Positions 50,125 to 58,625 of a stretch of DNA of 64,000 bases are shown in pieces. Origin of the DNA: Rhizobium sp. NFR07. GTDB taxonomy: Bacteria; Pseudomonadota; Alphaproteobacteria; Rhizobiales; Rhizobiaceae. The notes beneath the pieces are model-generated. The model was not told the DNA's origin. It saw only the letters and a list, made by a program, of their open reading frames with translations, and did no database searches. Made by a program: the position numbers and the translations under genes. Location: the NCBI RefSeq assembly GCF_900111905.1, contig NZ_FOKM01000016.1, positions 1 to 64,000 on the forward strand, in the 5' to 3' direction. Position 1 is the first letter of the stretch, and each line of letters starts with the position of its first letter.

Positions 50125-51675
50125 TTACAAGCCGATCTTCAGACTGGCGCAGACGGCAAGTTTCGACGACTTGAAACGTTCGGCACGGACCGCCAGTTCG
50201 GCGACATTGTCCTCCACGTCATCGATCGTCCTGCCATCCTTCAACAACCTGTAGCCCTGCGGCGCCAGAATGGACCAGGCAAAGGCCGGCCATTGTGCCG
50301 GATCCGTCTGCCCTTCGCTGATCGCGAGCAGGAAAAGCTGTTCGAACCGGTCGAACCCAATCCCGCCGCCGGTGACGGGCGATGCTAGAAACTGCAGGTC
50401 ATCGCTTTCCTCGGCGCGCCGGCAGACCGTGCGGTTGAATGCCTGGCAGGCAAGGAGCCGCTCCTCCTCTCCCTCTTCCGGCAGACACGGCTCGAGGCAA
50501 TTGGTGCCGACGAGAACGGTGAGCGCCCGGGTCAGCTGCTCCCAGCTTACGGCAGCACCGACTTCCGGCACGCCAAGCAGCTGCCGGACGGTCATCGGTC
50601 CGACGGCGAAAGCATCGAGGATAGGCTCGTAGATATGCTCGTAGAGTTCCGTGGCGCCGCGCCGGCCCTTGACCGTCATGGAGACGTCGTTGCGCTGGAG
50701 CGAGAGCGCAAAGCGCGTGTTGAGCCAGACACCGGCGGCGCTGCGGAACGAATGCGGCAACGCGCCCTTGACGAAGATGTCGGTGCGGAACTGCTCGTTG
50801 ACGACGAAGTCCCTCAAGACTTCCCGGCGCAGCGGATCGGTTTCCGCATTCACCAAGGCAGCCTGCGCATCGGTCAGCGATACGTCATCGATATGGTCGA
50901 GCAGATTGACCGATCCGACGTGCGTGAGCTTCACCGCGGAGAGTTCGTTCGCCACATCCTCGAAATAGAAAGGCGTCCAGTCGCGATTGAAATATTCATG
51001 GGCAAGGTAGTTGCGCGACATCGGCAACATCTTGGTCAGGCGCGGCGCCATGTTCGGGTTCTGCAGGAAATAACCGGCATTGGCTTTCATCAGGCTCTCG
51101 GCGAATTTCAGCGCCTCGTCGATGCGCGGCGCGATGGGCCCGCTGGTCCTGGCTGCCTGGTCGACGAGAATGCGCCGCAGCGGCATGGCGGGCGCCCAGC
51201 CCGGCAGGGTGTTGAAGCTGATATAGACGATACCGCCCGGCTTGAGCTTGCGGCTGATGAAATCGACGACATCACCGCGCGCTTCGGCGGAGATCCAGCT
51301 GTAAATGCCGTGCAGCGCGATGATGTCGAAACCTTCGGCCGGAAGTGCCGGTTCGTCTGCGAAGTCTGCAAATGAATGTTCATAGAAATGAACGTTCTTC
51401 AGGCCCGCTTCCTGCGCCAGCGCCTGGGCACCGACCACATGCGCCGGATTGAAATCGTTGGCGTGGATTTCGATGCCGGGATTGGCCGCGGCAAGCAGGT
51501 TGGCGGAAAAACCCTGGCCGCAGCCGAGTTCACAATAGGTCAGGTTGCCGAGCGACGGGGCGAACCTGCGCCCGCGCGAAAGCGCTGCGAGCGCCATGAT
51601 TGCGGGCGTGAGACCGCGGTAAAAACCATGGGTGTAATCAAGGCCGTCAACATAGCCGGATGTCCAATGTTTCAA
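50125..51675 (-). CDS. Methyltransferase with regulatory domain
   Basis: A 516-residue class I SAM-dependent methyltransferase: YCELGCGQGFSANLLA (motif I) in the first 110 residues, a middle region matching the MethyTransf_Reg (PF10119) domain (NYLAHEYFNRDWTPFYFEDV) and a long C-terminal part with repeated small helices. Substrate unknown. It has its own promoter region and is divergent from psd. Confidence 0.82.
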   Translation of the reverse strand: MKHWTSGYVDGLDYTHGFYRGLTPAIMALAALSRGRRFAPSLGNLTYCELGCGQGFSANLLAAANPGIEIHANDFNPAHVVGAQALAQEAGLKNVHFYEHSFADFADEPALPAEGFDIIALHGIYSWISAEARGDVVDFISRKLKPGGIVYISFNTLPGWAPAMPLRRILVDQAARTSGPIAPRIDEALKFAESLMKANAGYFLQNPNMAPRLTKMLPMSRNYLAHEYFNRDWTPFYFEDVANELSAVKLTHVGSVNLLDHIDDVSLTDAQAALVNAETDPLRREVLRDFVVNEQFRTDIFVKGALPHSFRSAAGVWLNTRFALSLQRNDVSMTVKGRRGATELYEHIYEPILDAFAVGPMTVRQLLGVPEVGAAVSWEQLTRALTVLVGTNCLEPCLPEEGEEERLLACQAFNRTVCRRAEESDDLQFLASPVTGGGIGFDRFEQLFLLAISEGQTDPAQWPAFAWSILAPQGYRLLKDGRTIDDVEDNVAELAVRAERFKSSKLAVCASLKIGL

Positions 51676-51899
51676 AATATGATCTCGTCAATTCTGGAGC
51701 AGAGCTTGCGCTGCGCCGGGTTAGTAGCGCTCCCGCGCCAAGCCTTAGCCATGATCGCCTCGATTCGCGTTCAAACTCTGAAGTTTCGAGGTCACTTCGC
51801 CGTGTTTATCGGGGATAACGCCGCGGCCAATGCTCCCCGGGCCTGACATTTCCGGCATCTGCATGAGCAACCATTTGCCGATAATTGGGTTTTTCTATA

Positions 51900-51915
51900 G
51901 TCAGTGCCGACTGAC
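51900..51915. promoter_or_regulatory. Inverted repeat upstream of psd
   Basis: GTCAGT-GCCG-ACTGAC is a perfect 6+4+6 inverted repeat ending 17 bases before the psd start and just after a CTATAG element. It may be an operator overlapping the transcription start. Confidence 0.35.
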
Positions 51916-51932
51916 ATTCAGGAGACACTCGC

Positions 51933-52634
51933 TTGATCAACCTTTTCGACACCATCCGCAACACGCTCGTGCCGATCCACAAGGAAGGCTATGTCTTCGT
52001 CGCGATCTTCTTCGTCGTATCGCTGATACTGGGCTATTTCGCCGAGCCGCTGTTCTGGATCGGCCTCGTGCTAACGCTGTGGTGCGCCTATTTCTTCCGT
52101 GACCCCGAGCGCATGGTGCCGCAGGACGACGACCTCATCGTCAGTCCCGCCGACGGCCGCATCTCCCACGTCGCCCTGGTCGTGCCGCCGCCGGAACTCG
52201 GCCTCGGCATCGAGCCCATGCTGCGCATCTCGGTGTTCATGAACGTCTTCGATTGCCACATCAACCGCGCTCCTGTGCGCGGCGAAGTCTCGGTGATCGA
52301 GTATCGCGCCGGCCAGTTCGTCAATGCCGAACTCGACAAGGCGAGCTCCGACAACGAGCGCAACGGCCTTGTCATCGACAGCCGCCACGGCAAGGTCGGC
52401 GTTGTGCAGATCGCCGGTCTGGTCGCCCGCCGCATCGTCTGCTGGGTCAAGCCCGGCGAGCCCGTCAATGCCGGCGAGCGCTTCGGCCTGATCCGTTTCG
52501 GCTCGCGCCTCGATGTCTTCGTACCGGAAGGCGGCCAGCCGCGCGTCTCGATCGGCCAGCGTGCGATCGGCGGCGAAACCGTGCTGGCGGAATTCGCCTC
52601 CGCCAAGGGCCCGACCCTCGGCCGCCGTATCTAA
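51933..52634 (+). CDS. psd: Phosphatidylserine decarboxylase
   Basis: Makes phosphatidylethanolamine from phosphatidylserine. The 233-residue short-type proenzyme has VSPADGRISH and MNVFDCHINRAPVRG and the autocleavage site in FGSRLDVF, where the Ser becomes the pyruvoyl group. The start is TTG 51933 (MINLFDTIRNT) with AGGAGAC upstream. It is followed 27 bases later by pssA, the usual rhizobial psd-pssA pair. Confidence 0.95.
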   Translation: MINLFDTIRNTLVPIHKEGYVFVAIFFVVSLILGYFAEPLFWIGLVLTLWCAYFFRDPERMVPQDDDLIVSPADGRISHVALVVPPPELGLGIEPMLRISVFMNVFDCHINRAPVRGEVSVIEYRAGQFVNAELDKASSDNERNGLVIDSRHGKVGVVQIAGLVARRIVCWVKPGEPVNAGERFGLIRFGSRLDVFVPEGGQPRVSIGQRAIGGETVLAEFASAKGPTLGRRI

Positions 52635-52661
52635 CAGACAGGACGCAGGAGGAGACCGCGC

Positions 52662-53504
52662 ATGGAAACGCCCGGGGAGACGCCCGCAGCATCGCCGACG
52701 CCGGCCAACGAGCAGAACCGTTCAACCGACGAGGCACGCGGCCCGCGCCTGAGGGAAATTCCCCTGAGGCTGATGGTACCGAACCTGATCACGGTGCTGG
52801 CGATCTGCGCGGGTCTCACCGGCATCCGGCTGGCCTTCGAGGGTCGTTACGAGCTCGCCGTGGCGATGGTGCTGCTCGCCGCTTTCCTCGATGGGATCGA
52901 CGGCCGGGTGGCGCGCCTCCTCAAGGCAACGTCAAAATTCGGTGTGCAGATGGATTCGCTTGCCGACATCATCAACTTCGGCGTCGCGCCTGCCCTGGTC
53001 TCCTATGCCTTCCTGCTCGACGGCGCCCGCTCGCTCGGCTGGATCGCCGCCCTGCTTTATGCAATCGCCGCCGGCCTGAGGCTCGCGCGCTTCAACGTGA
53101 TGGAAGACCGCGGCATCAAGGCGCCGTGGCAGTCGGAATTCTTCGTCGGCGTGCCGGCGCCGATGGGCGCCATGCTGGTTCTGCTGCCGGTCTATCTCGG
53201 TTTCCTCGGCGTCGAACAGACGAAATTCTTCGTCTACGCCAGCGTCGCCTACACGCTCCTGATCGGCTATCTTCTGGTCAGCCGCCTGCCCGTCTGGTCG
53301 GGTAAGGCGACTGGCGTGCGCCGCGACCTGATGTTCCCGATCCTGCTCGGCGTCGTGCTCTATGTCGCGCTTTTGATGAGCTACACCTGGGAAGTGCTGT
53401 CGATCACCGTCGTTGCCTATCTCTGCGTCCTGCCGTTCAGCGCGCGGGCGTGGAAACGGCGCTACGGCACGATCACCATCGCGGACGACGGCCAGACCCT
53501 CTAA
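52662..53504 (+). CDS. pssA: CDP-diacylglycerol--serine O-phosphatidyltransferase
   Basis: Makes phosphatidylserine from CDP-diacylglycerol and serine at the inner membrane. The 280-residue protein has about eight membrane helices and the CDP-alcohol phosphotransferase motif DGIDGRVARLLKATSKFG followed by MDSLADIINFG. GGAGGAGA precedes ATG. It is cotranscribed with psd, so PS synthesis and decarboxylation are coupled. Confidence 0.95.
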   Translation: METPGETPAASPTPANEQNRSTDEARGPRLREIPLRLMVPNLITVLAICAGLTGIRLAFEGRYELAVAMVLLAAFLDGIDGRVARLLKATSKFGVQMDSLADIINFGVAPALVSYAFLLDGARSLGWIAALLYAIAAGLRLARFNVMEDRGIKAPWQSEFFVGVPAPMGAMLVLLPVYLGFLGVEQTKFFVYASVAYTLLIGYLLVSRLPVWSGKATGVRRDLMFPILLGVVLYVALLMSYTWEVLSITVVAYLCVLPFSARAWKRRYGTITIADDGQTL

Positions 53505-53699
53505 GCCACATTCTGCTCACATGAAGCCTTTGCTGCATCGCACTGATTTTGCTGCACTGCAGCCCCAGCTTGCGGCAAGTTGCCACGCCTAATCTTCTTC
53601 GATCGCAACGGGTGCAGAAAGCCATTATTCCGCCCCGATTGCCGGCGAGATGCGCCGGCCCGCTCAAACGCGGGACAAAAGATTCGAGAGGGAACAGAC

Positions 53700-53837
53700 G
53701 TGAGCAAAGAGACCAAGAAGCCAGAACCTGATGCTAAGCCGGACATGAGCGCGCATTACCGCCCGCTCGGCCTGAAAGCCGTCGCAGCTGCGGCGATGAT
53801 GCTGAAGCGCAAGCCGAAGCTTACGCCGGCGCGCTAA
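53700..53837 (+). CDS. Small basic protein (45 aa)
   Basis: GTG 53700 to 53837 encodes VSKETKKPEPDAKPDM followed by HYRPLGLKAVAAAAMMLKRKPK, with GAGGGAAC upstream. It has a short, positively charged hydrophobic helix. No family recognised. It ends 6 bases before the convergent LysE/ArgO gene. Confidence 0.6.
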   Translation: MSKETKKPEPDAKPDMSAHYRPLGLKAVAAAAMMLKRKPKLTPAR

Positions 53838-53843
53838 GAAGCC

Positions 53844-54467
53844 TCAGGCCCCGCGCAGGAAACTGACCAGCAGCCCCAGCGCAAGCAGCCCCATGACGAT
53901 GCCGATCAGGCAATCCAGCACCCGCCATGCGGCGGGTCTGGCAAAGAGCGGCGCCAGGAACCGGGCTCCATATCCGAGGCCGAAGAACCAGACGAAGGAC
54001 GCGATCGCCGCGCCAAGGCCATAGGCGGTCCGATCCCCGCCGTCATAGGCGGCCGACAGGCTGCCGAGCAGCACGACCGTATCCAGATAGACATGCGGAT
54101 TGAGGAAGGTGAAGGCAAGGCAGGTCATGACCGCCCCCTTCAGCCCCATGCTCTCAGGCGCGCCGGCCACCATCGCCGCCGGCTTTGCCGCCCGCCGAAA
54201 AGCCATCGCGGAATAGGTTGCCAGGAACAGCGCGCCACCCAGCGTCACCAACGAGATCAGAACCGGCGACTGCGACACGATCGTGCCGAGACCGCCGACG
54301 CCGGCCGCGATCAGCAGGGCGTCCGAAGCGGCGCAGATCAGGCAGAGGATGAAGACGTGGGAGCGGATCAGCCCCTGGCGCAGGATGAAGGCATTCTGCG
54401 CACCGATCGCGATGATCAGCGAGCCGCCGAGGGCAAAGCCGGACAGACCGGCTGACAGGAAATTCAT
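53844..54467 (-). CDS. LysE/ArgO family amino acid exporter
   Basis: A 207-residue inner-membrane protein with six hydrophobic segments. GFALGGSLIIAIGAQNAFILRQG is the LysE family signature and the second half FTFLNPHVYLDTVVLLGSLS is its counterpart. The ArgO subfamily exports arginine or lysine. ATG 54467 (MNFLSAGLSG) is chosen; upstream in-frame codons give unlike sequence. Confidence 0.9.
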   Translation of the reverse strand: MNFLSAGLSGFALGGSLIIAIGAQNAFILRQGLIRSHVFILCLICAASDALLIAAGVGGLGTIVSQSPVLISLVTLGGALFLATYSAMAFRRAAKPAAMVAGAPESMGLKGAVMTCLAFTFLNPHVYLDTVVLLGSLSAAYDGGDRTAYGLGAAIASFVWFFGLGYGARFLAPLFARPAAWRVLDCLIGIVMGLLALGLLVSFLRGA

Positions 54468-54516
54468 GGGAGATATCCGGGAAGGGAATGAAAGAAAAGT
54501 GGAAGGGACGCTCGGA

Positions 54517-55281
54517 TCAGAAGAGCGACATCTGGGACGGGTCCTCGCCCTGTTTCGGCGGTTTTTCCTCGGGCACCGCGACAGCGACCGGCTTTTGTAC
54601 ATCCGGCCCCATATTGGAAACCTTGTTGACCAGATCCGATACCGGGATCGCCTCAAAGAAATCGTCTTCCACCGGCGAAAGAAGATCGGCAACCTGGCGC
54701 GGTTCCTGCGTCTTGCATTCCAGCCAGCGCTCGAAATGCTCCGGCCTGATCACGACCGGCATGCGGTCGTGGATGCCGCGAATGGCGCGGTTGGCCTTGG
54801 TCGTCATGATCGCCGCCGTATCGACCTCGGATCCTTCCGCCGACGACCAGGTTTCCATCAACCCGGCAAAGGCGATGACGCCGCCGTTCTTCGGGCGGAT
54901 CCAGTAGGCCTGGGATTTTACGCCGCTTTCCTTGGCCGGCCGCTTCCACTCGTAGAAGCCCGAAGCCGGTATGAGGGCACGGCGATGGCGCATCGCGGCC
55001 CGGAAGGACGCCTTGTCGATCGCCGTCTCGGAACGCGCATTGATGAGCAGCGGAAAATCCTTCATGTCCTTGACCCAGCCGGGGATCATCCCCCATCGGG
55101 CCAGTTGCGCCTTGCGCTCCGGCAGGTTGGAGCCCGGCAGGCGATCCGCCTGCGTGACGACGAGAATGGGCTGCGTCGGCGCGATATTGAACCGCGCCGG
55201 AAAATCCGCCTCGAAATCGACGACATCGAGAGCGCCAAGCACATCAGCCGGTTTCTGGGTCAGGGCATAACGTCCACACAT
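54517..55281 (-). CDS. SOS response-associated peptidase YedK (SRAP)
   Basis: A 254-residue HMCES/YedK protein that forms a covalent cross-link with abasic sites in single-stranded DNA. Cys2 in MCGRYALT is the DNA-linked residue after Met removal; INARSETA, GFYEWKR (Glu) and IHDRMPVVI (His) are the remaining active-site motifs. The C-terminal Pro/Lys-rich tail (EEKPPKQGEDPSQMSLF) is a rhizobial addition. Confidence 0.95.
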   Translation of the reverse strand: MCGRYALTQKPADVLGALDVVDFEADFPARFNIAPTQPILVVTQADRLPGSNLPERKAQLARWGMIPGWVKDMKDFPLLINARSETAIDKASFRAAMRHRRALIPASGFYEWKRPAKESGVKSQAYWIRPKNGGVIAFAGLMETWSSAEGSEVDTAAIMTTKANRAIRGIHDRMPVVIRPEHFERWLECKTQEPRQVADLLSPVEDDFFEAIPVSDLVNKVSNMGPDVQKPVAVAVPEEKPPKQGEDPSQMSLF

Positions 55282-55336
55282 GGAATTCTAGATGGCACCG
55301 GGCTTGAAGGCGGTCAAGAAGAGCGCACGCCTGAAA

Positions 55337-55663
55337 TCAGGCGCTGCGGGGTGCAAAGATGATGATAGCACCGCCGACCAGGCAGACAAGCGCGCCGGTG
55401 ACATCCCAGCGATCCGGCGACCGTGCTTCCACTGCCCAGAGCCAGAGGATGGATGCGACGATATAGATCGCGCCATAGGCAGCGTAGGCGCGACCCGCCG
55501 CTTCGGCTGGCACCAGTGCCAGAAGCCAGGCAAACAGCGCCAGCGACACCATTCCCGGAGCCAGCCACCAGACCGATCTGTCGAGTTTCAGCCAGGCCCA
55601 GAAGGCGAAGCAGCCGGCAATCTCGGCAAGGGCGGCGAAGGCGTAGAGGAGATAGGTTTTCAT
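55337..55663 (-). CDS. YnfA family membrane protein
   Basis: A 108-residue protein with four membrane helices. YAFAALAEIAGCFAFWAWL and AAYGAIYIVASILWLWAVE are family hallmarks of YnfA, a small multidrug-resistance-like protein. Function not established here. ATG 55663 (MKTYLLYAFA) is chosen. It follows parE on the same strand (8 bases). Confidence 0.9.
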   Translation of the reverse strand: MKTYLLYAFAALAEIAGCFAFWAWLKLDRSVWWLAPGMVSLALFAWLLALVPAEAAGRAYAAYGAIYIVASILWLWAVEARSPDRWDVTGALVCLVGGAIIIFAPRSA

Positions 55664-55671
55664 GGCGTTCT

Positions 55672-55986
55672 TTACTCGAAGTCCTGGCGTTTGACGTCCT
55701 GCGCCATATGCATCACGCGCAAGATCACGATCCGGTCGGGATAGGTACGGTGATAGGTGCATCGTCGGCGATAGGGAAACGCCCTGAGACCCGGAGAAAC
55801 ATGATCCCGGGGCGCGCCAGTGAAGTCGGCTTCGGCAATCCAGGCGATTTTTGCCGTCAGATCGGCCAGGAATTCCTGAGCATAATACGGGCTGCTCTCC
55901 GCGATAAACCGCCGGATGCCGCGCAGGCCAGCCCGCACGAGAGGTGAAACGATAAGCCGCTTGGCCCGGCTAACGCTCGTCGCCAT
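55672..55986 (-). CDS. ParE-type toxin
   Basis: A 104-residue RelE/ParE superfamily protein: VSPLVRAGLRGIRRFIAESS at the N-terminus and TYPDRIVILRVMHMAQDVK at the C-terminus. ParE toxins inhibit gyrase; RelE cousins cut mRNA, and the sequence does not decide between them. It overlaps the parD-like gene by 17 bases and so is translationally coupled. Confidence 0.88.
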   Translation of the reverse strand: MATSVSRAKRLIVSPLVRAGLRGIRRFIAESSPYYAQEFLADLTAKIAWIAEADFTGAPRDHVSPGLRAFPYRRRCTYHRTYPDRIVILRVMHMAQDVKRQDFE

Positions 55987-56230
55987 CGCCTATCACGTCC
56001 GCGAGAAGAGCATCGGCATTCGGATATTCGATCCCCTGCCCCGCCTCGATCTCGTCATCGGCGGCGTGCATCGCCTGTCGGAGTGACTGTACGCGCATCT
56101 CATAGTCGGCCAGCATGCGGATGCCGGCACGAACCGCTTCCGTTTCCGTTCCGAAGCGGCCGTTTTTTACAAGATCGGCCAGAATGCCGTCATAGGTATC
56201 ACCGAGGGAAAAGGTTTTTGCGCGGGCCAT
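55970..56230 (-). CDS. ParD-type antitoxin
   Basis: An 86-residue ribbon-helix-helix antitoxin (FSLGDTYDGILADLVKNGRF, TETEAVRAGIRMLADYE). The start at ATG 56230 has GAAGGAGC upstream. The acidic C-terminal part should bind ParE. Direct repeats at 56263-56282, 33 bases upstream, are a likely self-repression site. Confidence 0.88.
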   Translation of the reverse strand: MARAKTFSLGDTYDGILADLVKNGRFGTETEAVRAGIRMLADYEMRVQSLRQAMHAADDEIEAGQGIEYPNADALLADVIGDGDER

Positions 56231-56262
56231 GGGGAAGCTCCTTCGCAAGAAGAATACGGTAA

Positions 56263-56282
56263 TTTACAATACTTTTACAATA
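56263..56282 (-). promoter_or_regulatory. Direct repeat upstream of parD
   Basis: TTTACAATA occurs at 56263-56271 and again at 56274-56282, a period of 11 bases, close to one DNA turn. Such phased repeats are typical of ribbon-helix-helix operators, which ParD proteins use for autoregulation. Confidence 0.5.
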
Positions 56283-56346
56283 TCAGTGAAATCCTTTATG
56301 ACCTGACCATCGTGCAGCAAGCAGCCGAAAGACGGATCAGCCCGCC

Positions 56347-56760
56347 ATGTCCTCTCCCCAGGCCGCCTCCTCCGCCATCCTCGAACGCGATGGCCGCTTT
56401 CTGCTGATCCGGCGGATGAAACCGCCGTCGGCGGACCTCTTTGCCTTTCCCGGCGGACGGGCGGAGCCGGGCGAGACGCCGGCGGAGACCGCATTGCGCG
56501 AATTTCACGAGGAAACCGGGATCAGAGCACGCAATCCTGTGCTCTTTGCCACCTACGACCTGAAAGGCGACAAGGATGATACCCGGCATTTCTTCCTGTC
56601 AGTCTTCAAAGTAGAAGCGGATATCCAGACGGAAGCCATCGCGGCTGACGACGCGGCTGATCCGGGCTGGTATACGGTGGAGGAGATTCGCGCATTGCCG
56701 GTGCCGGCCAGCGTGCTCGAATGTGCCGAAAGGCTGGAGAAGGAGCGGTGCACCGGGTAA
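56347..56760 (+). CDS. NUDIX hydrolase
   Basis: A 137-residue NUDIX protein with the box GGRAEPGETPAETALREFHEETG complete (GX5EX7REUXEEXGU). It hydrolyses some nucleoside-diphosphate-linked compound; substrate unknown. It is divergent from the parDE genes and has its own promoter region. Confidence 0.92.
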   Translation: MSSPQAASSAILERDGRFLLIRRMKPPSADLFAFPGGRAEPGETPAETALREFHEETGIRARNPVLFATYDLKGDKDDTRHFFLSVFKVEADIQTEAIAADDAADPGWYTVEEIRALPVPASVLECAERLEKERCTG

Positions 56761-56836
56761 AATCGTATCCGACGTGCATAACCCTATCGCCGAGCCAAAG
56801 GCCGATCGTTAACTTTAACTGCCTAAGGACTGCCGC

Positions 56837-57286
56837 TTGAAATCCGTCGCCTGCCTTGTCCTGCCCCTGCTTCTTGCGCTGAGTTCGCCGCTGGCCGCAC
56901 AGCAGTCGAAGCAGCCGGCGCCTGCTGCGGGCGCAACGACGTCGGTTCCGGCAAGTCCGGCTCCGGCAACGGATGCGAGCAAACCTGCTCCCTACGACGC
57001 GCAGCTTCTGCGGCTCGCCGAAATACTCGGTTCTATCAGTTACTTGCGGACACTCTGCGGCGCACCGCAGGAGGACTGGCGGACATCGATGCGGCAACTG
57101 CTTGATTCTGATGCGAGCAATGAACCGGCCCGGCGCGAGCGATTGACCGCATCCTACAATCGCGGCTATCGCTCCTTTGCATCCCTCCATACCACATGCA
57201 GCGCGTCTGCGCGTACGGCGGAAGAGCGATACCGTGCCGAAGGCGCAACACTTGCCACCGAAATTGCCGCACGCTTCGGAAATTAG
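56837..57286 (+). CDS. TIGR02301 family secreted protein
   Basis: A 149-residue protein with a signal peptide (VACLVLPLLLALSSPLAA), an Ala/Pro linker and a domain opening with YDAQLLRLAEILGSISYLRTLC, matching TIGR02301, a family seen in Rhizobiales. Function unknown. The start is TTG 56837 with AAGGA upstream. Confidence 0.82.
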   Translation: MKSVACLVLPLLLALSSPLAAQQSKQPAPAAGATTSVPASPAPATDASKPAPYDAQLLRLAEILGSISYLRTLCGAPQEDWRTSMRQLLDSDASNEPARRERLTASYNRGYRSFASLHTTCSASARTAEERYRAEGATLATEIAARFGN

Positions 57287-57388
57287 AGGATTATTTACCT
57301 CTTTCGCCGGGAGGCCGTGTCGTTTTGGTAAAAGGCTGTTAGAGTCATTAACGGCGCAGTAATCAAACACGCACCGAGGACAGTGAGT

Positions 57389-57646
57389 ATGCAGACAGGC
57401 CGCAACGACATCGATGACATGATCGTCCACGAAAAGATGCAGGTTGCCCTGGAATACCAGAATGACGCCTGGGCCGACGGCCGCGCGGACGGCATCGAAC
57501 CGGAAATCATCGCGGACGCCGCGATCGCCTTCGCCATGCGCGAGACGATTCGCATCCATGGCGAGCAGGGTGCAGAAGCCATGCTTGAAGCACTTCGCGA
57601 TCGCATGCTGGCGGGCGAGTTCTCCCCAGAGCGCATCGTTCAGTAA
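57389..57646 (+). CDS. Conserved small protein (85 aa)
   Basis: A small acidic helical protein (DDMIVHEKMQVALEYQNDAW, IAFAMRETIRIHGEQGAEAM). No family recognised, but its context next to a TIGR02301 gene is common in rhizobia. GAGGACAG precedes the start; a GTG at 57383 is an alternative. The next gene follows 14 bases after its stop. Confidence 0.75.
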   Translation: MQTGRNDIDDMIVHEKMQVALEYQNDAWADGRADGIEPEIIADAAIAFAMRETIRIHGEQGAEAMLEALRDRMLAGEFSPERIVQ

Positions 57647-57660
57647 TATCCGGGCCTCCC

Positions 57661-58467
57661 ATGAGGAACGTGTTTCGACCGAAATTCTCTCTTTCTCGGG
57701 CGCTGGCTTCGGCAGCGTTGCTTTGCCTTGTGCCGCAGATGCTTTCGTCTGAGGCCCTGGCATCCCAGGATGCCGCGCTTCGGGGTCTGACGTCCGATAA
57801 GCTCGCGCTTTCCGACAATGCCCTGCGTCCGCAGATCGATGATGCCGCGGCGCCAGCCGAGGCTCCCTTGCGCCAAGCCTTCGAAGGCTCCACGACGTCA
57901 GGTGCGCCGACTGAAGGCGAGGCCGCCGAGGAAAAGCCCGCGACTCCCAGCGAGCCGACGCCCCAGTCCGCGGAACCGGCATCGGATGGAACCGACGCAC
58001 CTGCAGCAGAAATCATCCGCGACCTCTCGACCCTGCCCGAACCGGTCCGCCAAATGCGCGAGCGCCTCGTCGAGGCCGCCGCTTCCGGTGATATCGAGCG
58101 CCTGCGCCCGTTGATCGAGGGCACGCCGAAGCCGCCGCAGATCATGAGCAATGAGAGCGACGACCCAATCGATACGCTGAAGAATTTTTCCGGCGACCCG
58201 GACGGCCAGGAAATCCTCGCCATCATGCTGGATGTCTTGTCCACCGGCGTTGCCCGCATCGATGCCGGTACGCCCGACGAGACCTATGTCTGGCCCTATT
58301 TCGTCGGCAAGCAGCTTTCCTCGCTCACGCCGCCCGAACGCGTCGAATTGCTGCGCATCGTCACCGCCGGCGACCTGATGGGAATGGAAGAGACCGGCAA
58401 CTACAATTTCTACCGCATCGGCATTGCGCCGGATGGCCAATGGAAATTCGTGGCCGGCGGGGATTGA
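57661..58467 (+). CDS. Secreted hypothetical protein (268 aa)
   Basis: A protein with a signal peptide (LSRALASAALLCLVPQMLSS), a Pro/Glu-rich stretch at about 70-115 and a conserved-looking C-terminal domain (QMRERLVEAAASGDIERLR, DDPIDTLKNFSGDPDGQEI, YVWPYFVGKQLSSLTP). It may be periplasmic. Function unknown. It is likely cotranscribed with the 85-residue gene (14 bases). Confidence 0.78.
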   Translation: MRNVFRPKFSLSRALASAALLCLVPQMLSSEALASQDAALRGLTSDKLALSDNALRPQIDDAAAPAEAPLRQAFEGSTTSGAPTEGEAAEEKPATPSEPTPQSAEPASDGTDAPAAEIIRDLSTLPEPVRQMRERLVEAAASGDIERLRPLIEGTPKPPQIMSNESDDPIDTLKNFSGDPDGQEILAIMLDVLSTGVARIDAGTPDETYVWPYFVGKQLSSLTPPERVELLRIVTAGDLMGMEETGNYNFYRIGIAPDGQWKFVAGGD

Positions 58468-58501
58468 GCCCCACTTTTACAGCATCTCGCGCCTGATCTT
58501 T

Positions 58502-58587
58502 CGTCATGCTCGGGCCTGTCCCGAGCATCTGCGACGCCGCAAAGGCTTCGACGTGACTTGATCCTCGGGACAAGCCCTAGGATGACG
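58502..58587. repeat. RIME-like double palindrome
   Basis: An 86-base element of two hairpins: ATGCTCGGG (58506-58514)/CCCGAGCAT (58520-58528) and ATCCTCGGG (58561-58569)/CCCTAGGAT (58575-58583, one mismatch). Its ends, CGTCAT (58502-58507) and ATGACG (58582-58587), are also complementary. This layout matches the rhizobial intergenic mosaic elements (RIME). Confidence 0.7.
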
Positions 58588-58625
58588 GCGTGGGCGGCGC
58601 CAGAACCTGACGACCGCACCCTTTC

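Noticed and set aside
54517..55281. Protease label for the YedK protein
   Set aside because: The older peptidase name comes from fold inference; the Cys2, Asn, Glu and His set is that of abasic-site cross-linking SRAP proteins.
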